Positions 1 through 7,787 are shown, counted from the first letter of the stretch. The stretch is 38,447 nt of DNA from Clostridiales bacterium (GCA_918292005.1 CAKJZJ010000017.1:69051-107497), one strand, 5' to 3'. Program-made: numbers and translations. The notes: generated by a model not told the origin, from the sequence alone.

Positions 1-151
1 TGATGTCATTAAAATCAATTGCTCCAAATACCATGTAACTTGCAGCACAATAACTAGCTATGAATACAGCTATTAGAGCTATTATAAACCAGATAAATAT
101 TGTTAAAAATCTTTTTCCGAAACTTGCTTTTTCTTCTGCCATATTTTCCAT
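1..151 (-). CDS. Small membrane protein, N-terminal part only (runs off the left edge)
   Basis: The reverse strand reads an open frame starting at ATG 151-149 and continuing off the window after about 50 codons. The protein begins MENMAEEKASFGKRF, then one hydrophobic segment (about residues 16-43), which looks like an N-terminal membrane anchor or the first helix of a larger membrane protein. A purine-rich AAAGGA lies just upstream; a second ATG (142-140) is also possible. It is divergent from the pilin-like genes to its right. I do not recognise the family, and too little is visible to assign a function. Confidence 0.55.
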   Translation of the reverse strand, partial: MENMAEEKASFGKRFLTIFIWFIIALIAVFIASYCAASYMVFGAIDFNDI

Positions 152-260
152 TTTCCTTTATTTGTGCAAATAAACTTGTTTATCATGTGTGTAATTCCAC
201 GTATATTCTTTATGTCATTTTGTCGAATATATAGCGAAAAATCTATGTGGTTTTATCATT

Positions 261-300
261 ATAGATTCTTCACTTCATTTTATTACGTTCAGAAAGACAA
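261..300 (-). repeat. Degenerate copy of dispersed intergenic repeat
   Basis: The stretch begins TAGATTCTTCAC and ends TTCAGAAAGAC. It resembles the better preserved units at 4473-4571, whose ends are TAGATTCTTCGC and CAGAATGAC. It lies in a gene-free stretch of about 345 bp (152-496) that otherwise holds only a promoter for the first pilin-like gene. Confidence 0.5.
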
Positions 301-435
301 AACCTACATTTGTTCACAGAGAAAGTATTATTGCACACTTATACATAATAAGTATATATAGTTTTTGCAACTATGTCAAAAAAAAACAAATTGTATTTGC
401 AATTAATTATTATTAAATAACTACCCCAAAAATAT

Positions 436-464
436 TTGTGCCATTACCATTTTTGTGCTAAACT
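436..464 (+). promoter_or_regulatory. Promoter of the first pilin-like gene
   Basis: TTGTGC (436-441), a 17-bp spacer and TAAACT (459-464), with an extended -10 dinucleotide TG at 456-457. It lies about 33 bp before the start codon at 497. Sigma-A type; assigned by eye. Confidence 0.55.
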
Positions 465-496
465 ACAAAGTATAAATGATGTGAAATGGAGTGAAT

Positions 497-781
497 ATGA
501 GAAATCTACTTTTGGATGCAGCAGCTACGGCTGCGAAAGTTAATGAGATTTTGAGTCAAATAGTTGGTCCTATTATGATAGCCATAGGTGGTGCCATGAG
601 TATATATATAGTAATACTTGCTGTACAATATGCAAAGTCTGAGAATGATAATAAACGTGCCGAAGCAAAGACTAGGATGGTTAATTGTTTTATAGGTATA
701 GTTATTATCGCAGTTCTCGCTGCACTATGTATGGGTATGAATTGGGAAGGCATAGTTAGAAGTATGTATGGTTACTACTAA
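497..781 (+). CDS. VirB2/TrbC-like T4SS pilin-type protein 1
   Basis: A 94-residue protein with two hydrophobic helices (about 22-46 and 63-85) joined by a charged loop containing QYAKSENDNKRAEAK. The two-helix layout with a short polar loop is that of VirB2/TrbC pilins and of the small membrane proteins of Gram-positive conjugation modules. It has a short N-terminus and no clear cleavable signal peptide. The ATG at 497 is chosen over the upstream GTG at 491 because GGAG (488-491) sits five bases before it and would overlap the GTG. It is a paralogue of the next gene: both begin MRNLLL and share the loop motif. The VirB6 and VirB4 homologues downstream support a secretion role. The pilin assignment rests on architecture and context, not on a clear sequence match. 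Confidence 0.65.
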   Translation: MRNLLLDAAATAAKVNEILSQIVGPIMIAIGGAMSIYIVILAVQYAKSENDNKRAEAKTRMVNCFIGIVIIAVLAALCMGMNWEGIVRSMYGYY

Positions 782-826
782 AAATTGATTTTTTTGCATT
801 TTTTTGTAAATTAGGCATAAATTTAG

Positions 827-855
827 TTGACTAAAACCATAATTTTAGATAGACT
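827..855 (+). promoter_or_regulatory. Promoter of the second pilin-like gene
   Basis: TTGACT (827-832), a 17-bp spacer and TAGACT (850-855) lie in the 121-bp gap between the two pilin-like genes. The second copy may therefore be transcribed separately as well as by read-through. Confidence 0.6.
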
Positions 856-902
856 ACGAGTAAGTTTAAAAAACTCAAAAAATAAATATATGGAGATTGA
901 TT

Positions 903-1220
903 ATGAGAAATTTATTGTTGGCAGAAGGAACAGCTGATATGACCGAACTTGCAGGAAAGTTTGCATCTATGACTAAAAATATTTTGGGTCCTATCTTAAT
1001 CGTTATTGGTGCATTGGCTGCAATTTATGCAATTGTGCTAGGTGTACAATATGCTAAGGCAGAAGATGCTAATAAGAGAAAGGAAGTACAGGGTAGATTA
1101 ATTGGTGCTGCTATTGGTGTTGTTATTATTATCATTGGTACCACATTAGTTTATACTATTAACTGGGCTGGTCTTTATGATTCAGCTACAACTACTTCTT
1201 CTTTACTTTGGAGATTGTAA
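903..1220 (+). CDS. VirB2/TrbC-like T4SS pilin-type protein 2
   Basis: A 105-residue paralogue of the preceding protein. Helices lie at about 29-53 and 70-91, around the loop QYAKAEDANKRKEVQGR. Shared features are MRNLLL at the start, LGPI/VGPI at the head of helix 1, the QYAK-E-NKR loop and a tryptophan after helix 2 (NWAGL here, NWEGI in copy 1). The start is ATG 903, with GGAG at 892-895 seven bases before it; an in-frame TTG at 897 is less likely. The C-terminal tail differs from copy 1 (Thr/Ser-rich, ending LLWRL). It has its own promoter and a strong terminator directly after it, as expected for a subunit needed in different amounts from the large genes downstream. Confidence 0.65.
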   Translation: MRNLLLAEGTADMTELAGKFASMTKNILGPILIVIGALAAIYAIVLGVQYAKAEDANKRKEVQGRLIGAAIGVVIIIIGTTLVYTINWAGLYDSATTTSSLLWRL

Positions 1221-1230
1221 TTTTAAATCA

Positions 1231-1257
1231 AAAACCCCTAGAAATAGGGGTTTTTCT
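1231..1257 (+). terminator. Intrinsic terminator after the pilin-like pair
   Basis: A perfect 10-bp stem AAAACCCCTA / TAGGGGTTTT closed by a GAAA tetraloop and followed by a T-rich run. Confidence 0.9.
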
Positions 1258-1304
1258 TTTTGTCTAAATAAGGAAAAACGAAGAATTTATATGTGAAAAA
1301 TATA

Positions 1305-1403
1305 TGTCATTCTGAGCGCTAAATCCTATGCTGTCATTCTGAGCGAAACAACACTTTCGTACTGTCATTCTGAGTGGAATGTAATGCAGCGAAGAATCTA
1401 TCC
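1305..1403 (+). repeat. Cluster of dispersed TGTCATTCTGAG / GAAGAATCTA repeat units
   Basis: TGTCATTCTGAG occurs three times (1305, 1332 and 1363). The last copy is followed by GCGAAGAATCTATCC (1388-1402), giving one nearly complete unit. The gene-free stretch 1221-1638 otherwise holds the terminator, a promoter and an alternating purine-pyrimidine tract. Units in the opposite orientation lie at 4473-4571. Confidence 0.75.
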
Positions 1404-1521
1404 AATAATGCCTTATTAAAATAGTTTTCTCGCTTTGCTCGAAATTACACCACAGATTATGTAAGTACTATAGTATTCCCCAATATTTCTCTGTAATATA
1501 AAGAAATATATATTATTTTAT

Positions 1522-1550
1522 TTGTTTTTTTTGTCGAATTAGGGTAAGAT
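1522..1550 (+). promoter_or_regulatory. Possible promoter of the VirB6-like gene
   Basis: TTGTTT (1522-1527), a 17-bp spacer and TAAGAT (1545-1550). The predicted start, near 1557, would leave an 80-nt leader containing the alternating tract at 1582-1611. Neighbouring T-rich sequence allows other registers. Confidence 0.4.
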
Positions 1551-1581
1551 AATATTGAATTTACAATGGGTGTAGTGTATT

Positions 1582-1611
1582 CGTGTACATGTGTGCACAT
1601 GCATGCACATA
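1582..1611. other. 30-bp alternating pyrimidine-purine tract in the VirB6 leader
   Basis: Every base from C1582 to A1611 alternates pyrimidine and purine, in CG, TG, CA and TA steps, a pattern prone to Z-DNA. It also contains the inverted repeat TGTGCA / TGCACA around CATGCA, so the transcript could fold just before the ribosome site at 1624-1629. Confidence 0.6.
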
Positions 1612-1638
1612 GAAGAACATCGCAAGGAGAATGGAAAA

Positions 1639-4368
1639 ATGGGCTTTGGAATGTTAAATGGAATACTCAGTGGCCTGGTGGGATTGCTGACCGAGTGGAT
1701 ATCTAAAATACTCGGTTTTATCATGAAGATTCTCATAAATATACTAGTAGTTCCAGTTCTAAAAATGCTGATTACACTTATTGAGTATGTACTGGGTGCA
1801 TACTTCTATTCTGTATCGGTATTTTTGCTCAATCTCCTAGATTTCGTGCAATTGCTGTTTAGGGCATTTGCAGGGCTGCCTACCGATGGTATTACTTTGA
1901 AATTTACTCAGGGTGGTGGTGGACTAGGACTCACAGATCCATTAATGCAGATTATTACTGCTCCTGCGGTAAGAGAAGCATTCATATCTATGGCAATCGT
2001 AGGATTTTTCCTACTAATAATCACGACTATTTTCCAGATGATAAAGGTAGAATATACTACCGAAGGTGCCAAAAACAGCAAAACTCCTATTCTTCAAAAG
2101 GCTTTCAAAGGTGCTTGCAATCTAGTGCTGCTACCTTTGCTTGTTATTTTCGGAATTTTCATCGGTAATAAAGTCTTAGATCTTTTGGATACAGCCACCA
2201 ATCCTGGTGAGAATACCAGAATGTCCGACCTATTATTCGTCACGTCGGCTAGTGATGCTTTTTACAAAAAAAGCCAGTTTAAAATAATTATAGCCAATAC
2301 TGATCCACTGACGGTTACCGTTTCGGTACTGCAGAATTCGGTATATCTGATCATAGACACGTTGACTGATACCATTCGGGATATTTTTGGTGGAAACGAT
2401 TCGTCAATATCGGGTGGTGGAGATAATGAATATTGCTTGAATGCCGCTCAACAAAAAGATGTTGAAGAAAAATTTATGAATCACTCGACCATGAGCATAC
2501 AAGAAGTTAAGAATTTGGTATTTGGTGAAGGTTCGGATCCACATATATTTAAATCATTCGAAGATGATTTTCCACAATTAGCCAATATGGAACATCAATG
2601 CAGATATGATAATGCTGTAGCTGTAACTAGTTATTATAATTATGCTAAAATCAATTATCTGTTACTCATGTTTAGTGCGTGTCTGATACTAAAGGCCTTA
2701 TTCTTCTCGGTATTTGGACTCATTACTAGGCTGTACAAATGTGCGATATTATTCATTATTTCGCCTGCCGTCGTCGGCATGACCCCTATCAATGAAGGGG
2801 GTCTGGGCAAGTGGCGAACGGCATTCATAGGACAGGTGCTGTCGGCATATGGAACTGTGCTATCAGTCAATCTATTCCTGACTCTAGTGAAACTGATGAT
2901 ATCCATAGAGATTACATTCAATCAAGGTGGTCTAGAAGTATGGGGTATTAGTGCTGATAGTGGTTTGTCTTCCGCTATGATGACGGGTATTATCAAGACC
3001 ATTATGATTATCTCCGGTGCATATCTAATAGAGAAATTCTCCAAAGATCTAGGTGGATATTTCGGTGCAGATGATGCCATGGCTGCAGGTAAAGAGGCTG
3101 CCAAAGATGTTAGTGCAGGTGCTACCAAAGCACTCGCTGTCGGTGCTGCTGTCGCCGGTGGTGGTGCAATGCTAATGGGTGGTGCACTCAAGGCTGGTAA
3201 AGGTATCGCTAGTGGTCTCAATAAGAAAACATTTAATATTGGTGGTGGTAAGGCTGCCGGACAAAAAGCATTTGATGACACACTGGCAAAAGGTGGTACT
3301 ATAGATGATGCAAAAGCTGCCAAAAAAACGGCTGCACAAGAAGCTCGTTCTAAAGGTAGACGTGAAGCTTGGGGCGATTCTTTGGGGGCTAAAGTGGGTA
3401 GAACTGCTAGATCTGGCGCTTTAAAAATTTCCGATACATTCTCAAAGGGTGGTAGAGATATGAGGAAGTCAGCAAAATTGAAAGCAATAACAGATGCTGG
3501 TGGCAAATTGACTGACGAACAGAAAAAATGGATGGGTGATTTAGCGGGTGATGATAAACGATTGGCTGCCGTGCACAAGGCTCAAGATCACCAAAAATCA
3601 TACCAAGCGACAGAAAAAGACTTTGCTCCAGTTAAAGAAAAGGCTGGCAAACTCAAACTAGGTGCACAGAATCGTGGGCTAGCTACATGGGCAGGGCTCA
3701 GGGGAGCTACTCAGTCTACTTTGCAGGGTCTCAATCCATTCAAATCTTTTGGTAAACAGTGGAAAGAATTTGAGAAAACTGGTGCAGAAGGCTCTGATGA
3801 AGCTAAAACAGCGATTGACTCTGTTGCATACAATAAGGGTAAAAAACATGGTGATAGATTTGAGGGTAGCCTATTTGCAAGTGGTATAATTAGCTCTAAA
3901 AATGATGAGGCTGCTAGAATATTTGCCGAGACTGCTGCTAAACAATTCGCTGCAGAGTCGGCACGTCTATCTAATAGTGCCGCAAAACAAGCACACAGAT
4001 ACAGGGCTCTCAATGATGAGTTCAATAGTATAACAGGTACTGATCCAGCTGCTCAAGCACAAAAGAATGCAATTGCTAGTGAAATGAGAGGTATTGAGAG
4101 ATGGATGGCTGAGAATGATGTTACACTAAAGGATAACGTAAAAACTATGGATATAAATGGAGATTTCCACGAGGCTGTTTCTGTCGACTTTAAGACTGAT
4201 GGTATTATGGATGCCCTAAAAGCTGCTGTGAAGAACGGTGCTAGCAAGGAAGAGCTCGCTGAGATTATTAAACAACAGATGAAAGACATCGGTAAACAAG
4301 GTAATGATGATCTCATTCAACAAATTATCAAAGAATTTGAGAAAACTATGCAGAAATTCCAGAAATAA
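1639..4368 (+). CDS. VirB6/TrbL-like polytopic T4SS membrane protein with long cytoplasmic tail
   Basis: A 909-residue protein in two parts. Residues 1-470 are a polytopic membrane domain: hydrophobic segments at about 23-66, 114-134, 158-180, 340-360, 366-385, 394-420 and 447-465, with a large soluble loop at about 185-335 carrying two cysteines (C266, C321). This is the layout of the TrbL/VirB6 channel component found beside VirB4 in Gram-positive conjugation modules. Residues 480-909 are Ala/Gly/Lys-rich and presumably cytoplasmic, beginning with an Ala/Gly stretch (about 490-545). The ATG at 1639 is chosen because AAGGAG (1624-1629) lies nine bases before it; the frame is open to a GTG at 1591 with no ribosome site. 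The family call rests on topology and on VirB4 being the next gene. The tail has no recognised domain. Confidence 0.75.
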   Translation: MGFGMLNGILSGLVGLLTEWISKILGFIMKILINILVVPVLKMLITLIEYVLGAYFYSVSVFLLNLLDFVQLLFRAFAGLPTDGITLKFTQGGGGLGLTDPLMQIITAPAVREAFISMAIVGFFLLIITTIFQMIKVEYTTEGAKNSKTPILQKAFKGACNLVLLPLLVIFGIFIGNKVLDLLDTATNPGENTRMSDLLFVTSASDAFYKKSQFKIIIANTDPLTVTVSVLQNSVYLIIDTLTDTIRDIFGGNDSSISGGGDNEYCLNAAQQKDVEEKFMNHSTMSIQEVKNLVFGEGSDPHIFKSFEDDFPQLANMEHQCRYDNAVAVTSYYNYAKINYLLLMFSACLILKALFFSVFGLITRLYKCAILFIISPAVVGMTPINEGGLGKWRTAFIGQVLSAYGTVLSVNLFLTLVKLMISIEITFNQGGLEVWGISADSGLSSAMMTGIIKTIMIISGAYLIEKFSKDLGGYFGADDAMAAGKEAAKDVSAGATKALAVGAAVAGGGAMLMGGALKAGKGIASGLNKKTFNIGGGKAAGQKAFDDTLAKGGTIDDAKAAKKTAAQEARSKGRREAWGDSLGAKVGRTARSGALKISDTFSKGGRDMRKSAKLKAITDAGGKLTDEQKKWMGDLAGDDKRLAAVHKAQDHQKSYQATEKDFAPVKEKAGKLKLGAQNRGLATWAGLRGATQSTLQGLNPFKSFGKQWKEFEKTGAEGSDEAKTAIDSVAYNKGKKHGDRFEGSLFASGIISSKNDEAARIFAETAAKQFAAESARLSNSAAKQAHRYRALNDEFNSITGTDPAAQAQKNAIASEMRGIERWMAENDVTLKDNVKTMDINGDFHEAVSVDFKTDGIMDALKAAVKNGASKEELAEIIKQQMKDIGKQGNDDLIQQIIKEFEKTMQKFQK

Positions 4369-4416
4369 TTTTAGTCATTCTTGATACTATGAAAAGTCAA
4401 AATAAACAAATCAAAC

Positions 4417-4457
4417 AAAATCTCTATGTGGGGAACCACATGGAGATTTTTGTTTTT
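4417..4457 (+). terminator. Intrinsic terminator after the VirB6-like gene
   Basis: A stem of at least 13 bp (AATCTCTATGTGG with CCACATGGAGATT, one G-T pair) with a GGAA loop, followed by a T-rich run. Confidence 0.9.
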
Positions 4458-4472
4458 GTGGCTATATCATAA

Positions 4473-4571
4473 TAGATTCTTCGTGGGATTATTATGATTG
4501 CCCGTCTCAGAATGACAAGTGGTTATATTTTTATAGATTCTTCGCTTCACTACGTTTCACTCAGAATGACA
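4473..4571 (-). repeat. Two inverted-orientation copies of the dispersed repeat
   Basis: Unit one runs from TAGATTCTTCG (4473) to CTCAGAATGACA (4517). Unit two runs from TAGATTCTTCGC (4534) to TCAGAATGAC (4571). They are reverse-complement versions of the units at 1305-1403. They occupy the 461-bp gene-free stretch 4369-4829 together with a terminator, a palindrome, a promoter and a leader hairpin. Confidence 0.8.
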
Positions 4572-4613
4572 ACATTAAATATGTCTCTGTCTGTGCGAGT
4601 GAAGTGAGTATAT

Positions 4614-4629
4614 TTCGCACGCGTGCGAA
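4614..4629. repeat. 16-bp perfect palindrome TTCGCACGCGTGCGAA
   Basis: A GC-rich perfect palindrome in otherwise very AT-rich DNA. It is flanked by the related pieces GAGTGAAGTGAG (left) and GAAGTGAAGAA (right) and lies about 60 bp before the VirB4 promoter. It could be a protein-binding site or part of the dispersed repeat family. Confidence 0.6.
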
Positions 4630-4691
4630 TATGAAGTGAAGAATATGTATTCATTCGATGTAAATATTTTATAAATGTAATACGAAATATT

Positions 4692-4719
4692 TTGTTAAAT
4701 AGATATAATGTAGTAAAAT
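4692..4719 (+). promoter_or_regulatory. Promoter of the VirB4 gene
   Basis: TTGTTA (4692-4697), a 16-bp spacer and TAAAAT (4714-4719). A TATAAT at 4704-4709 offers an alternative -10 with a poor -35. Either gives a leader of roughly 100-120 nt. Confidence 0.5.
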
Positions 4720-4737
4720 AATATATGTAGAAGTGTA

Positions 4738-4802
4738 TGTGTGGTCATATACTACGTGCTTTTTCTTATTGTTAATGATGCAAAGGTATATGTTACCACA
4801 CA
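4738..4802 (+). promoter_or_regulatory. Long-range hairpin in the VirB4 5' leader
   Basis: TGTGTGGT-CATATAC (4738-4752) pairs with GTATATG-TT-ACCACACA (4786-4802): 15 base pairs with one TT bulge, closing a 33-nt loop. The stem ends 13 nt before the GGAG ribosome site at 4816, where it could affect translation or transcript stability. No known riboswitch class was recognised. Confidence 0.6.
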
Positions 4803-4829
4803 CCAATTGAAAAATGGAGAAAATGGGAT

Positions 4830-7514
4830 ATGATGAGATTTATTCCTAGGAAGACCAAAGTAAAAGTAACGCTCTTCCGTAATTTTACTATTCTAGACTG
4901 TGTGATGATTTTGATTGGTCTAGGACTCAGTGTGCTGATAGGTACAGCAGGTTTATTTGATAAACTCATGTATAATATCTACGCAGCACTACTTTTTGCT
5001 GCTCTATGGGCGAGTTTATTTATTGAGATGGGTGATGAACTGAGACTATATTCTAGTTTGGTTCTGACTTTCAAATATCTTGCTTACCACAAGCATTACA
5101 GCAAAAAGGCTACTGGCAATACTAATATTAAAAATATTATGCCTTTTGATGACCTGAATACCGATAAATTCCTGAAATTCGGCGAGTATTATGCTATGGT
5201 CATAGAGATATTCCCTATGTCATTTGGACTGCTAGCCGAAGATAGACAGGATATGACTATACAGTCTTTTACCAATGCTATACAGAGATTGAATATTAAT
5301 CAGCAATGCACTATTGTCAAGACCAAAAAACCAATGCTACTAGATGATATGGCATCGTACGAAGACTATAGATACAATACATTGCAGGATATGGTAGATA
5401 GGGGACTTTATACCGATGCCGAATTTGAGAGCCGAAGCCCAGTATTCGAAGAAAGACTGCAGGCTATTAACTACATGAATAACCAAGAGAAAATAATTAA
5501 AGACCATTTCTACATGGTTATCTATGATACCGATAGAGATGCTCTGAATAATACTGTAAATGGTGTCGTATCTACACTAGAGAGTTCGGTTACACCAATA
5601 TACACTAATATCGTAACTGGTGATAAACTATATGTATTCATGAAAAGTACATTCTGTCAGGATTTCGACGAACGTGAAGTAGATATGTTGCCTTTAAAAG
5701 AAAAACCAGCATGGACATATCCTGATGAGATTAATTTCGGCATTCGTAATACCAAAATTGATGGTCAAGAGTACAGATTCTTTACAATAACTGACTATCC
5801 AATAGAAGTGCCTAATGCATGGGCATATCCACTATTTGCTCTAGATGAGAGTAGGGTGGTGGTAAACATTACTCCTATTGATAAATACAAGGCTGAAAAA
5901 GACCTAGATAAATCTCTCATGGAGATGGAAATCAAACTAGGCAAAGACATGCGTTCTTCACAAAAAATTGATGCAGAACAGCATGTGGAGACATTGAAAC
6001 AATTATTACAACAGATCAAAGGTTCCAATGAAAACCTGTACAATACCACTATTCATATTGTGGCTAAAGAAAGCGTTAAAAAAGAAGTAAGGGCGATACT
6101 TAGACAGCATGGTTACAAATTCTCTGAGAATTTCGCAAGACAGGTAGATGCGTTTATTTCTAGTAATATCTCTAGACTAGATAAACTCCAAAAAGCATGT
6201 GGCCGTGGTATACAGACTAGCTCACTTGCTGCTTGTTTCCCATTCATATCTACCACACTACATGATGACAGAGGAATATATATTGGATACAATCAATATC
6301 CAGTATTTGCCAATTTCTTTGCACGTAATAATGAAAGAGTTAATAGTAACATGATGATTATAGGTAAGTCTGGTTCTGGTAAATCTTATTGTACTAAGAC
6401 TTTGCTTACCAATTTCGCTGCAGATAATACACGTATATTCATTCTAGACCCAGAAAATGAGTATGAGATATTGTGTCACAACCTGGGTGGTAAGATTATC
6501 GACGTAGGTAACTCTACCGATGGTATCTTTAATCCATTCCACATCTATACATCTTTGGAAGGTGAAGAAGGTGGTGGAGACGACTCATTCAATGAACACT
6601 TGCAGTTTATGGAACAATTCTACCGACTCATTTTGCCGGGTATCACACCTGATGCATTTGAGATGTTGAATTCCTTGACTGTTGAATTATACAATAGACA
6701 GGGTATCAATGCTGCCACAGATATAGCTGCACTTAGACCAGATGAATTTCCAATATTCGATGACCTACTTGCTATGGTTGATGAAAAGATTGAGACCGAA
6801 CAAAACGAATACCATCTGAAAAACTTGCAGACAGTACGTATGTTTATAGAGAAATTCGGTACGGGTGGTCGAAACTCTAACCTATGGAATGGTTATTCTT
6901 CCATTGTTACGAATGAAAACTTCGTCTGCTTCTCATTTAGATCTCTAGTTGGTAATAGAAACGATATCGTTGCGAATGCACAGATGTTGCTAGTATTCAA
7001 ATATCTAGATAATGAGATAAGTAAAAACCGTGACTTTAACCTAAAATATTTCAGTGATAAAGAGCTCGAAGAAGACCACAGACGTATAGTCGTAGCCGTA
7101 GATGAGGCGCACGTATTCATTAATAAAAAATTCCCTATAGCGCTAGACTTTATGGCACAGATGGCTAAACGTATTAGAAAGTATAATGGTATGGAAATTA
7201 TCATTACACAGAATATAAAAGACTTCGTTGGTTCTGAAGAAATCGCACAGCAATCTACAGCCGTTATTAATGCCTGTCAGTATTCTATAATCATGTCACT
7301 GGCTCCTGCTGATATCAATGACTTGATAACCCTATATCGTAATGCGGGTGGTATCAACGAAGAAGAGCAGAATAGTATAGTTACAGCTCGACGTGGTCAG
7401 TGCTTCTTAATTACCGGTCCAATGAATAGAACGACAGTACAGATTGAAGCTCTGAATGTGGCAAAAGAATTATTCAATAACCCATATTATCTGACCCAGT
7501 CCACAGGTGTATAA
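4830..7514 (+). CDS. VirB4-family T4SS ATPase with PrgI-like N-terminal membrane domain
   Basis: An 894-residue protein. Residues 1-75 hold a basic start and two adjacent membrane helices (about 22-41 and 48-65), like the small PrgI/TcpE-type proteins usually encoded separately. Residues 100-480 match the VirB4 N-terminal region. The ATPase domain follows: Walker A GKSGSGKS (512-519), LDPENEY (539-545), Walker B with DEAH (VVAVDEAHVF, 754-763) and the TQNIKDF motif (793-799). VirB4 is the energising, most conserved T4SS subunit, acting at the inner face of the membrane. GGAG at 4816-4819 is ten bases before ATG 4830; ATG 4833 is also possible. It is followed by a terminator, so it appears to be a single-gene transcript. 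Confidence 0.93.
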   Translation: MMRFIPRKTKVKVTLFRNFTILDCVMILIGLGLSVLIGTAGLFDKLMYNIYAALLFAALWASLFIEMGDELRLYSSLVLTFKYLAYHKHYSKKATGNTNIKNIMPFDDLNTDKFLKFGEYYAMVIEIFPMSFGLLAEDRQDMTIQSFTNAIQRLNINQQCTIVKTKKPMLLDDMASYEDYRYNTLQDMVDRGLYTDAEFESRSPVFEERLQAINYMNNQEKIIKDHFYMVIYDTDRDALNNTVNGVVSTLESSVTPIYTNIVTGDKLYVFMKSTFCQDFDEREVDMLPLKEKPAWTYPDEINFGIRNTKIDGQEYRFFTITDYPIEVPNAWAYPLFALDESRVVVNITPIDKYKAEKDLDKSLMEMEIKLGKDMRSSQKIDAEQHVETLKQLLQQIKGSNENLYNTTIHIVAKESVKKEVRAILRQHGYKFSENFARQVDAFISSNISRLDKLQKACGRGIQTSSLAACFPFISTTLHDDRGIYIGYNQYPVFANFFARNNERVNSNMMIIGKSGSGKSYCTKTLLTNFAADNTRIFILDPENEYEILCHNLGGKIIDVGNSTDGIFNPFHIYTSLEGEEGGGDDSFNEHLQFMEQFYRLILPGITPDAFEMLNSLTVELYNRQGINAATDIAALRPDEFPIFDDLLAMVDEKIETEQNEYHLKNLQTVRMFIEKFGTGGRNSNLWNGYSSIVTNENFVCFSFRSLVGNRNDIVANAQMLLVFKYLDNEISKNRDFNLKYFSDKELEEDHRRIVVAVDEAHVFINKKFPIALDFMAQMAKRIRKYNGMEIIITQNIKDFVGSEEIAQQSTAVINACQYSIIMSLAPADINDLITLYRNAGGINEEEQNSIVTARRGQCFLITGPMNRTTVQIEALNVAKELFNNPYYLTQSTGV

Positions 7515-7521
7515 TGTATAT

Positions 7522-7552
7522 AAAAATCCCCTAAAATACGGGGATTTTTTTA
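7522..7552 (+). terminator. Intrinsic terminator after VirB4
   Basis: AAAAATCCCC and GGGGATTTTT form a perfect 10-bp stem around TAAAATAC, followed by T-rich DNA. Confidence 0.9.
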
Positions 7553-7709
7553 TTTTGTCTATTCGAGAAAATAGTGAAAAATACGACGATATTTGTAAGT
7601 AAAAAATAGTAGTAAAAACATGGCAAAATCATCAAAAAATGTATACAAAATAGCAGATATTTTCGGATTGCAAAAAATCTCAAAAAAGCAAATAATATAG
7701 TGTAAAAAT

Positions 7710-7738
7710 TTGTAAAAACACACCTAATGTGATAAAAT
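7710..7738 (+). promoter_or_regulatory. Promoter of the giant-protein operon
   Basis: TTGTAA (7710-7715), a 17-bp spacer and TAAAAT (7733-7738). The gene-free stretch 7515-7874 holds only the terminator, this promoter and the leader hairpin. Confidence 0.65.
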
Positions 7739-7787
7739 AAATGTGTATAAGTATGTAAATTAAATATAATTTAATTTAAAAAGTGTT

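Noticed and set aside
164..361. Possible 65-aa open frame on the plus strand
   Set aside because: It starts at GTG without a ribosome site, has no coherent protein character and overlaps the decayed intergenic repeat.
1305..1403. Short repeats considered as a CRISPR array
   Set aside because: Spacing is irregular, units are partial and occur in both orientations elsewhere, and there are no cas genes.
2922..3578. Long minus-strand open frame opposite the VirB6-like tail
   Set aside because: It lies wholly inside a well-supported gene with a strong ribosome site. Its Ala/Pro/Ser-rich product is what the reverse of an Ala/Gly/Lys-rich coding region gives.
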